64,000 nt of DNA from contig JBBSGT010000001.1 of the NCBI GenBank assembly GCA_038253825.1, forward strand, positions 1-64,000. Direction: 5' to 3'. A model generated the notes under the pieces. That model did not search any database, was not told the DNA's origin, and saw only the letters and a list, made by a program, of their open reading frames with translations. This DNA comes from JACDET01 sp038253825 (GTDB lineage: Bacteria; Patescibacteriota; Microgenomatia; Levybacterales; UBA12049). Each line of letters opens with the position of its first letter. Position 1 is the stretch's first letter. This document shows, piece after piece, positions 33,711-41,255 of the stretch. A program made the position numbers and the translations under genes.

Positions 33711-34613
33711 ATGAAGATACAAAAAGGCATCCATCATTTAAAATATACAAGACCGCAATGGTATAAGGATTATCATCAGTGGGAACACCATGCTTTCTTA
33801 CATTGGGCGACCTTTGTGGTTTCTTCAATTGTCATTACAATGGGATTCGTAAATATTGTATTTCAGATGCAGCAACACGCTCCTAAAGTTGAAATAGCAA
33901 ATGCTGCAAGCACTGTATTGACACAAAATGTTAATGGTGGTACTTTAACTATCTCAAATAACGGGAATCAGGCGCTCAGTGCAGCAACAGTATCTACATC
34001 AAATCAAAATACAACCGGTAGTCTCGGGACAATTACCGTAACTGATAATAGAGGTACTGGAGCTGGCTGGAATGCTACAGCGACATCAACGCATTTTCTG
34101 AAATTTAACGCTGCTACGAAAATAACAGGTGCTAATTCCACCGTATCTACAAATACCGGCAGCAGTACGTGGTCAGGCGTCACTGGCGGGACATATACCA
34201 TAACTATTGCAACCGGTGGATCAGTGGGTACTGCGACATTTAACGTTACTGGTCTTGAATCAGCTAGTAATGTTCCTACTGGTAGTGGTACAGGTATTGC
34301 AATCGGTATAAAAGGACTATTGGCAGACTTCAATACTGCGACATATGTTACTGGTGATTCTTGGACTATCCGGGTAGATGTTATTCCTGTAACTGGGTTA
34401 CAGATTACACCTGGTGCAGTATCGCCTTCAACCGGTATCACCGGGGGATCAGTGCATACGTTTACAACTACTACAGATCCAGCAAGTCTGATGAGTGCAA
34501 CAGCAGGAAACGGTTTGGGATCATACACTCAAACCCCAAGTCTGCAATTAACTGTTCCTGCAAATTCTTATGCCAACAGCTATACAGCTACTGTCACAGA
34601 AACTGTACTGTAA
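33711..34613 (+). CDS. WxL-like surface protein with aromatic/His-rich N-terminal anchor
   Basis: The 300-residue protein starts with an unusual polar, aromatic, His-rich segment (TRPQWYKDYHQWEHHAFLHW), followed by a single membrane helix (residues 33-50) and a Thr/Ser/Gly-rich beta domain. The domain holds VTDNRGTGAGWNATAT, matching the first half of a WxL domain (V-D-R-G..GW), and ends in the repeat-like NSYANSYTATVTETVL, matching the terminal YTATLTWTL but with Glu-Thr replacing the Trp. WxL domains bind peptidoglycan non-covalently. Two DUF916 proteins, the usual WxL partners, are encoded downstream. Residues 160-180 (GGTYTITIATGGSVGTATF) recur almost exactly in the paralogue at 40331. 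Confidence 0.75.
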   Translation: MKIQKGIHHLKYTRPQWYKDYHQWEHHAFLHWATFVVSSIVITMGFVNIVFQMQQHAPKVEIANAASTVLTQNVNGGTLTISNNGNQALSAATVSTSNQNTTGSLGTITVTDNRGTGAGWNATATSTHFLKFNAATKITGANSTVSTNTGSSTWSGVTGGTYTITIATGGSVGTATFNVTGLESASNVPTGSGTGIAIGIKGLLADFNTATYVTGDSWTIRVDVIPVTGLQITPGAVSPSTGITGGSVHTFTTTTDPASLMSATAGNGLGSYTQTPSLQLTVPANSYANSYTATVTETVL

Positions 34614-34629
34614 CACTGTGTTTTTTAAA

Positions 34630-37317
34630 ATGAAGAAATTATTATTTTTAATTCTCCTATTACCTTTTTTTTCTATTTTTACCCCTATTGCTTTTGCATC
34701 GTCTACTCTTGATCAAAAAGATTTAAATCAGAACGGCTATTATGACAATGTCGAACGGTATCCCGCTCAAAGTTTTGTTCCAACAGAGTCTTCTCCTATC
34801 TCAGAAATTGATCTCTCAATTTGCAAAAAGGGATCTCCTAACGAAAATGTATATCTAACATTAGAAAATGATTCTAATGGATATCCTTCAGGTTATCCAT
34901 TAGTTACTTCGAGCGTAATCAATACTAGCGATCTACAAACTTGTCCCTCAGGAGAATGGAAATCTTTTAACTTTTCTTCTACTTACAATTTTACTTCAGG
35001 AAGGACTTATTGGCTGGTAACCCATACTACTAATCAAGGGACTGACACAGATAATGTCGCTTATGCATATGATGGAAATAATAATTATCCAATGGGAACA
35101 CTTGCACAACATATTGCTGCTTGGACTTATCAAAGTTTTGATTTAGATTTCAAAGAGTATTATGATCATTCATTGACTCCGATTGGACCGGTATTAGATC
35201 AATCGGTTACAACTGGTACTGATAATTACTCCTACTCTAATTCAAGCAATTCAACTCGTAAACAGGTAGCAGAATCATTTACACCTTCATATTCAGGTCG
35301 TATTAGTCAAATTAGTATTGATTCAAGTATCTATTCAGCGGAGGTAGGAAGTACTTACATAACTATTAACTCAGATAATTCGGGAAGCCCATCAAATAAC
35401 ATTTTGTGTACTTCATCTAATATTGATTTCAATACTTTTCCAATTAATCCCAATTATAGCTACATTAATTATTCATTCTCTTGTAATTATAATTTTAATT
35501 CCGGTAGTAAATATTGGATTGTTACTCATTCCCCGATTTTAATTGGGAATACTCCATATGTTCATAGTTCTAATACGAATGTATACCCTAATAATTATAT
35601 GTTCTTTTTCGATGGGACGTCTTGGAATAAAAATAATTATAATTTTAATTTTAAAGAATATTTTGATAATTCTGCAACAATAACGCCTACCCCTACAACG
35701 CAACCTATATACACTGTTAATGGTATAGTATATCAAGATATCAATCAAAATGGATTGCAAGACAGTGGAGAATCAGGATTCGCAAACGCAACAGTTACAT
35801 TATCAGACGGACAGTCATCAGTAACAAATGATACTGGAGACTATGTAATTCCTAATGTCCCCGATGGTGTCTATACAGTATCGCTAACTTTGCCAAATGG
35901 CTATTTCGCAACAACAACAAATCCAAAATCCAATCTGTCTGTAAGTTCAAACTCAGTAGTAAACTTTGGTATCACAAAGCCCCATAATGCTCCTACGACC
36001 ACAGCAAGTCTTTCTCCAACTCTAATGTCAAATGGCGAATATCCAAACCCAGTCTGGGTTACGTTAGCTGCAACCGCGGATGCGGGTTACAGTGTCAGTA
36101 AGAATTATTATCAAATTGATACAGGGGCTCAACAAGAATATTATGGCCCATTTAGTGTATCGACAGCCGGAAGTCATACTATTACGTATTGGTCCGTTGA
36201 TGATGCAGGGCTTGAGGAATCACCACATCCGTCAAAGTCATTTTCTATAGATAGCACAATCACTGACGGACAAGTACAGGCAGGACAGCAATCAGTGAAT
36301 CTTGGTAATGGAATTACAATCACTGGTAATTTCACCTCCAGTGGTTATATAACGGTAACTCCCTCAACAAATAATCAAGGAGGGACGATCCCTTCTGAAT
36401 ACAAAATCTTAAATACATTTTATTACATCACATCAACAGCTACGTTTACTGGACCATTGACAATATCTTTTGAATATACTAAACAAAATGCTGATAATCC
36501 AAATCTCAATCTACTGCATTATGACGGAACTAATTGGGTTAATGTTACTAATTCCTATGATCCCCAGACCCATATTATGACAGCAACTGTCTATTCACTT
36601 TCACCATTTGCTGTCGTTATTCCTGACATTACAGCGCCGACAATAACTGATTTTAGTCTCTCTCCTTATGTGGTATCAAATGGATCGTCGTCCACCATTA
36701 CTGCAGGAGCGACAGACGATTTAACCGGCGTACAAACAGTGACATATACGCTCACATCAAGTACAGGACAAGTTACCTCAGGCAATCTTGACTTTATCAG
36801 TCCTTCAGGAAAATGGGACGCAAATGTAACGCCACCAACAGGTGTATATAGTATTCAACTTACTGCAACAGATATTGCAGGAAATAGTTCTAAATCTGAC
36901 ACTCAGTACCTTGCTGTCTATGATCCATCGGCTGGGTCTGTTACAGGTGGAGGATGGGTAATACCGGATAACACTACAAGAGTAGGTGTATCAGCAGATG
37001 CAAAATCTAACTTTGGTTTTGTAGCTAAATATATTAATGGCATTCCTACTGGAAATATGACTATCAATTATATAAATGATGGGCTAGAGTTTAAGAGCAC
37101 AACAGTTGATTGGGTAATTATTTCTGGCTCTGTTGCAGATTTTCAGGGACAAATGACACTTAACGGTACTAGTAATTATACATATAGAGTACATGTCGTT
37201 GATAGCTCTCCTGATCAGTATGATATTCGCATTTGGGACGGTAATAGATCATTTAATAATCCTTCCTATAGAATTTCCAATAGCCTTGGAGGTGGGAGCA
37301 TTATTATTCATCAATGA
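34630..37317 (+). CDS. Large multi-domain surface protein (SdrD-B-like and Big-like domains)
   Basis: The product (895 residues from ATG 34630) has a signal peptide (MKKLLFLILLLPFFSIFTP, cleavage near AFAS). Two tandem copies of a ~160-residue beta domain (residues about 25-180 and 190-350) share SFVP/SFTP...S.Y.F.SG..YW.VTH. A CNA-B/SdrD-B-like domain follows (VYQDINQNGLQDSGE, NVPDGVYTVSL), then an Ig-like domain, a domain with TAPTITDFSLSP and a C-terminal GGGWVIPDN...FGFVAKY domain. It is made for the cell exterior. Adhesion is the likely role of this architecture. No LPXTG motif is seen, so anchoring may depend on WxL partners. It begins 16 bases after the WxL gene. Confidence 0.8.
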   Translation: MKKLLFLILLLPFFSIFTPIAFASSTLDQKDLNQNGYYDNVERYPAQSFVPTESSPISEIDLSICKKGSPNENVYLTLENDSNGYPSGYPLVTSSVINTSDLQTCPSGEWKSFNFSSTYNFTSGRTYWLVTHTTNQGTDTDNVAYAYDGNNNYPMGTLAQHIAAWTYQSFDLDFKEYYDHSLTPIGPVLDQSVTTGTDNYSYSNSSNSTRKQVAESFTPSYSGRISQISIDSSIYSAEVGSTYITINSDNSGSPSNNILCTSSNIDFNTFPINPNYSYINYSFSCNYNFNSGSKYWIVTHSPILIGNTPYVHSSNTNVYPNNYMFFFDGTSWNKNNYNFNFKEYFDNSATITPTPTTQPIYTVNGIVYQDINQNGLQDSGESGFANATVTLSDGQSSVTNDTGDYVIPNVPDGVYTVSLTLPNGYFATTTNPKSNLSVSSNSVVNFGITKPHNAPTTTASLSPTLMSNGEYPNPVWVTLAATADAGYSVSKNYYQIDTGAQQEYYGPFSVSTAGSHTITYWSVDDAGLEESPHPSKSFSIDSTITDGQVQAGQQSVNLGNGITITGNFTSSGYITVTPSTNNQGGTIPSEYKILNTFYYITSTATFTGPLTISFEYTKQNADNPNLNLLHYDGTNWVNVTNSYDPQTHIMTATVYSLSPFAVVIPDITAPTITDFSLSPYVVSNGSSSTITAGATDDLTGVQTVTYTLTSSTGQVTSGNLDFISPSGKWDANVTPPTGVYSIQLTATDIAGNSSKSDTQYLAVYDPSAGSVTGGGWVIPDNTTRVGVSADAKSNFGFVAKYINGIPTGNMTINYINDGLEFKSTTVDWVIISGSVADFQGQMTLNGTSNYTYRVHVVDSSPDQYDIRIWDGNRSFNNPSYRISNSLGGGSIIIHQ

Positions 37318-37339
37318 TTGATTGCTCTTCCTTTAGTGC

Positions 37340-37367
37340 TTGACATAGCATACGATAATAGTAGATA
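37340..37367 (+). promoter_or_regulatory. Promoter before the first DUF916 gene
   Basis: TTGACA (37340-37345) and TAGATA (37362-37367) are spaced by 16 bases, and the ATG at 37376 follows eight bases later, so the leader is at most a few bases long. Confidence 0.5.
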
Positions 37368-37375
37368 TTTATAGT

Positions 37376-38512
37376 ATGAGCATAAGTAATATATTCAAAA
37401 GGTTAAATTTATTTAAAATGAAAAATAATACTTTATTTTTAAGCAACAAAGCTGTTTTTTTTAAAAAATTCATTTCAAGTTGGGTTCTTTTCGCAATTCT
37501 TTATTGCATGATTTTTGCGGTTCCTGCCTTTGCCGTAGAAACAAAAGCCATAAGCGCGCATCCAGCACATCCCACTGATACAGATCCACGCACAAAATCA
37601 TGGTTTATTTTTTCTCTTCCCGCTGGAGATAAAAGAAATGATGCGGTAGTTGTGATAAATAACGGCACCGAACCAACTACCTTAAAAGTCTATCCAGCAG
37701 ATTCTACAACGATGAAAGATGGAGGATTTGCACTCACGAATTTCGGTACACCCAAACATGATGTCGGTGCATGGATTACGATGAATGCTTCAGAAATTAC
37801 CCTCGCGCCAAAGGAATCTAGAAATTTACCCTTTACGATAGCTATACCTTCAAACGCTGTAAAAGGAGAACATTCTGGTGGGATTATCTTCGAAGAGACA
37901 GTACCGAAAAAGATGAAGAACCAAGGAATGAACATTAATGTCATATCCCGGATTGGTGTACGTATTTATGAAACAGTTCCTGGTGATGAACAATTAAATA
38001 TGATTGTTCGTGATTTAAAAACTTCTGTTACAGACAATCTTCTTAAATTTAATTTTACAGTGGAAAATAAAGGCACAGTCCATATCGCACCCACTGGTAT
38101 GCTTGAAGTAAAGGATATGCTTGGACGAGTCATTGAGAGAGAACCTTTGGATACATTGGTTGGTACAGTTGTACCGGGAGAACCTGAGACGATAACTGTT
38201 CCTACGCATACAATGCCTCCATTCTTTGGTTGGGATACAGCGAGTGTCGCGCTTTATTATTCTCCCACCAAAGCAGCTGTTGCAAGTACTATGTTTATGC
38301 CAAACCCGTGGAGCATGTATGGAACAATCGCTCTTATTTTGCTCATCATTGCCTACTTCGTATCCAGAAATCGACTAATGCAAAAGAATCAAAAAACAGG
38401 TAAAATTATCTTGGCTCCTCATGTCAGGCTTATCGTTGCTGGTATTTTGTTAGGTATCATTGCGTTTAGCGGTTTTGTGGTTTACCTGATGAATTACTTC
38501 TTTGGAAGATAA
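37376..38512 (+). CDS. DUF916 (WxL-interacting) membrane protein
   Basis: The 378-residue protein has a signal-like segment (SWVLFAILYCMIFAVPAFA), then the DUF916 beta domain: TKSWFIFSLPAGDKRNDAVVV, YPADSTTMKDGGFAL, VGAWITMNASEITLAPKE and GEHSGGIIFEE are the family landmarks. A second beta domain (MNINVISRIGVRIYETVPGD onward) resembles the DUF3324 position, though it is shorter. Two C-terminal helices (IALILLIIAYFVS and ILLGIIAFSGFVVYLM) anchor it. DUF916/DUF3324 proteins bind WxL proteins and peptidoglycan in Firmicutes. Here WxL-like genes lie on both sides. The first of the two C-terminal helices is followed by a cytoplasmic basic loop. Confidence 0.85.
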   Translation: MSISNIFKRLNLFKMKNNTLFLSNKAVFFKKFISSWVLFAILYCMIFAVPAFAVETKAISAHPAHPTDTDPRTKSWFIFSLPAGDKRNDAVVVINNGTEPTTLKVYPADSTTMKDGGFALTNFGTPKHDVGAWITMNASEITLAPKESRNLPFTIAIPSNAVKGEHSGGIIFEETVPKKMKNQGMNINVISRIGVRIYETVPGDEQLNMIVRDLKTSVTDNLLKFNFTVENKGTVHIAPTGMLEVKDMLGRVIEREPLDTLVGTVVPGEPETITVPTHTMPPFFGWDTASVALYYSPTKAAVASTMFMPNPWSMYGTIALILLIIAYFVSRNRLMQKNQKTGKIILAPHVRLIVAGILLGIIAFSGFVVYLMNYFFGR

Positions 38513-38561
38513 GTTTTAAAACTCCATTATACTCTTTGCGTAAGAAGCGTCCTACTGCACA

Positions 38562-38589
38562 TTGTCAACGAAATATACTACAATAAATA
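38562..38589 (+). promoter_or_regulatory. Promoter before the beta-propeller WxL gene
   Basis: TTGTCA (38562-38567) and TAAATA (38584-38589) are spaced by 16 bases. The first ATG (38593) follows within four bases, the second (38599) within ten. Confidence 0.4.
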
Positions 38590-38592
38590 TAG

Positions 38593-40257
38593 ATGACTAT
38601 GAAATGGATCTACTTTAAATTGGTGAGTATATTCTTTCTTTTCTTATTTTTTGCAATGGGTGGTAATTTAACTTTTCATCCCACAACTGCAAATGCACAG
38701 CAAGTTGCAGTTACAAATATTCCTACAGCATGGATACACAATAAACAGCGTATTGTTCAGTATAACGGTACCAACTTTTTTATTTTCTATAGTAAAGGAT
38801 CGACAGAAATATATTCGAGGTCAGCATCTACTATTGCAGGTTTAGCTAGTGCAAGTGAAGTACTTTTAACCGGTGGGCATGTGCTTGCTAATTCAGATTG
38901 GGATGTCTATTGGATAGATGATACAAAATTTGATATTGTCTATCAAGATTCTACCACTACAACCCAATTCAAAGTCCTTACATGCCCCATTACCAGTGGG
39001 ACAACCATTGGCACCTGTACAGGACCGGCAACAGGAACAGCGACGACCGCACCCGGGTCGATGACTATAATCCGAACACCGAGTGCAAACAGGATATGGG
39101 TGGCAGTCAGACGGGGAACGACCGGCGCAATCGAAGTCTATGACGCAACAACAACAGGAGATGCAGCCTCTGGTATGGCCTTTACCAAAGTAGGTGGTGG
39201 CTCGGGGAACTTGGTCAGCTATATATCGATGGTGGCTTACGGCTTATCTGATAAAGTAATCGCTGTTGTGCAAAACAATGGAACGAATAATTCAACCAAA
39301 GATATTGAGAGTCAAATTTGCACAACGGCCTCATGTACGGGAGTAAATGTCGTCCCTGCCACAGCTTTTGGTACCAATTTGACGAAAATGGGCAATCTCA
39401 TTCGCATCTCAGATACTGATTTTCGATTTGTCTATGTTGATATCTCCACACCTTCCAACCTCAAGGAAGCAAAATTTGATGGCAACACGACCTGGACCGC
39501 TATCTTTGCAACAATTGATAGCGGTGGCGGACAAAAAAATCCATCTCTCTTTTATGACAGAACCAGCGGAGATGAATATGTCTTTTATGCCGATAGCTCG
39601 ACCCCAAATCATATCCAGCGCTACTACAAACTTTCTGGTAGTTCATGGGGAGTGACAAAGACTGAGGTTGATACAGGTGAAGCTACTGCCAACTCATTCC
39701 CGATAACACAGATGCATGAGGCACCAACTGGAAGTTCACGTACTGTGCCGAGAGAATTACCATGGTGCTACCGTAATGCTAATGGATCAAATTTTAATAT
39801 TGTCTGTGGAGATCTAACACTTGCTTCTGCAGGCTCGCTTGGATTAACAGCACCAAGTAGTACAACCTTAAGCAGTGTTACCGTAGCAGAAACAGTACAA
39901 TCCAGTACGGGAAGTTTGGGGACAACGACTGCAAGTGATTCTCGCAGTGGCAACCCTGGATGGGGTTTGACAGTATCGTGTAGTGATTTTACTGCGAGTA
40001 CACATACGATAGGTATTAGCAATTTGACCATAAATCCCAATAATGGTACCCTCGCTGTAGTATCCGGCTCCGGGACAGGAGTAACTGCAGGATCTTCCCA
40101 TACCTTTACCAACACTTCAGATGCTGCAACCATTATGACTGCCACTTTAGGGAATGGGAATGGCCAGTATACGATCAATCCGGGATTGTCTTTGGCAATC
40201 CCCGTTGGTTCTTATGCAGGCAATTATACAGCTACGATTACTGAAACTTTATTGTAA
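38593..40257 (+). CDS. Surface protein with a propeller-like region and a C-terminal WxL-like domain
   Basis: The 554-residue protein has a signal peptide (LVSIFFLFLFFAMGGNL, cleavage near TANAQ). About 350 residues of repeated short strands follow (FIFYSKGS, DVYWIDDTKFDIVYQD, DFRFVYVD, DEYVFYADSS), as in beta-propeller or sialidase-like folds. From residue ~410 a WxL domain follows, with DSRSGNPGWGLTVSCSDF, a genuine W-x-L, and the ending GSYAGNYTATITETLL. The terminal Trp of the second motif is again Glu-Thr. The WxL domain could tether the propeller to the wall. The ligand of the propeller is unknown. The start could be the ATG six bases later. Confidence 0.75.
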   Translation: MTMKWIYFKLVSIFFLFLFFAMGGNLTFHPTTANAQQVAVTNIPTAWIHNKQRIVQYNGTNFFIFYSKGSTEIYSRSASTIAGLASASEVLLTGGHVLANSDWDVYWIDDTKFDIVYQDSTTTTQFKVLTCPITSGTTIGTCTGPATGTATTAPGSMTIIRTPSANRIWVAVRRGTTGAIEVYDATTTGDAASGMAFTKVGGGSGNLVSYISMVAYGLSDKVIAVVQNNGTNNSTKDIESQICTTASCTGVNVVPATAFGTNLTKMGNLIRISDTDFRFVYVDISTPSNLKEAKFDGNTTWTAIFATIDSGGGQKNPSLFYDRTSGDEYVFYADSSTPNHIQRYYKLSGSSWGVTKTEVDTGEATANSFPITQMHEAPTGSSRTVPRELPWCYRNANGSNFNIVCGDLTLASAGSLGLTAPSSTTLSSVTVAETVQSSTGSLGTTTASDSRSGNPGWGLTVSCSDFTASTHTIGISNLTINPNNGTLAVVSGSGTGVTAGSSHTFTNTSDAATIMTATLGNGNGQYTINPGLSLAIPVGSYAGNYTATITETLL

Positions 40258-40330
40258 AGCCAAGGATAGCAATTGCATTCAACTCCTATCTATGAAAAAA
40301 TGGTAATAAGGCATAAGTAGTGCCTTTACT

Positions 40331-41251
40331 ATGGCTGGGTTACATAAAAAGACACTGCATACAATTTATCACCATGTCCGGCATACACGCCCCAAGTGGT
40401 ATCATGAATACCATAAATGGGAACATCATAATACGCTGCATTGGGTTACTTTTGCTCTCTCATCAGTGGTTATGCTTCTGGGATTCATCAATGCGCTCCT
40501 ACTGGCACAGCAGTATCCGCTCCAAGGTGTAAATGCTGCATCTACGACGGTGAATCAGCAGGTAAATCAAGGATTGTTAACGATTAGCTCAGCTGCCAGT
40601 GCAAATTTGTCGGCAGTCACCGTAGCTGCGGCATCACAAAATTCAACAGGGAATCTTGGAACAGTGACGGTTACAGATAACACTGGGTTAGGAAACGGCT
40701 GGACTGCCAATGCCACTTGTTCACATTTTATTAAATATAATAGTCCTTTCCGAACGGGTGGTTCCGCTGGTACTTTAACTGTGGACAGCACAGCCACCTA
40801 TAATAATGCTGTAGGTGGAACCTACACAATAACGATTGCCACAGGAGGATCCGTGGGTACTGCGACCTTTAACGTCACTGGTCCTGAATCATTAACAAAT
40901 CAGACAACCGGCGCATCGGTCTCTATTGGGGCAAGAGGACTCGTTCTTGATTTTGCCCCGGCAACCTATACTACCAGTGACTCATGGACAATTCGTGTTG
41001 ATGTCATTCCTGTCACAGGTTTACAAATCACTCCCGGTACTCGTTCTGCTAACAATGGTGCAGTATTGACAAATGTTACAGCAGGATCAGTGCATACGTT
41101 TTCAAGTACATCAGATGCAACAAGTCTAATGAGCGCAACGTCAGGATATGGTTTGGGATCATACTATGTTAACCCTGCATTACAGCTTTCTATTCCGGTA
41201 GGATCCTATGCAAGTTCGTATGTAGCAACATTTACAGAAACAGTGCAGTAA
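40331..41251 (+). CDS. WxL-like surface protein, paralogue of the one at 33711
   Basis: The 306-residue protein repeats the architecture of the 33711 product: the N-terminal HTRPKWYHEYHKWEHHNTLHW segment, one helix (FALSSVVMLLGFINALLLA) and a WxL-like beta domain with VTDNTGLGNGWTANAT and the ending GSYASSYVATFTETVQ. The middle segment GGTYTITIATGGSVGTATF and the SWTIRVDVIPVTGLQITPG stretch are nearly identical between the two. DNA blocks such as GGATCAGTGCATACGTTT are exactly shared, pointing to recent duplication or gene conversion. The next gene, a DUF916-LytR_C protein, starts four bases after the stop. Confidence 0.75.
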   Translation: MAGLHKKTLHTIYHHVRHTRPKWYHEYHKWEHHNTLHWVTFALSSVVMLLGFINALLLAQQYPLQGVNAASTTVNQQVNQGLLTISSAASANLSAVTVAAASQNSTGNLGTVTVTDNTGLGNGWTANATCSHFIKYNSPFRTGGSAGTLTVDSTATYNNAVGGTYTITIATGGSVGTATFNVTGPESLTNQTTGASVSIGARGLVLDFAPATYTTSDSWTIRVDVIPVTGLQITPGTRSANNGAVLTNVTAGSVHTFSSTSDATSLMSATSGYGLGSYYVNPALQLSIPVGSYASSYVATFTETVQ

Positions 41252-41255
41252 AAAT

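Noticed and set aside
34004..34528. 174-residue minus-strand open frame inside the WxL gene
   Set aside because: It is a Val/Pro-rich antisense shadow of Thr/Gly-rich codons in the real gene. The same kind of shadow appears under the other WxL genes (39768-40178, 40567-40797).
33711..41251. Interpretation of the WxL-like genes as pilins
   Set aside because: The N-terminal helix lacks a prepilin peptidase site (G-F-[ST]LxE), and the C-terminal halves match WxL domain landmarks.
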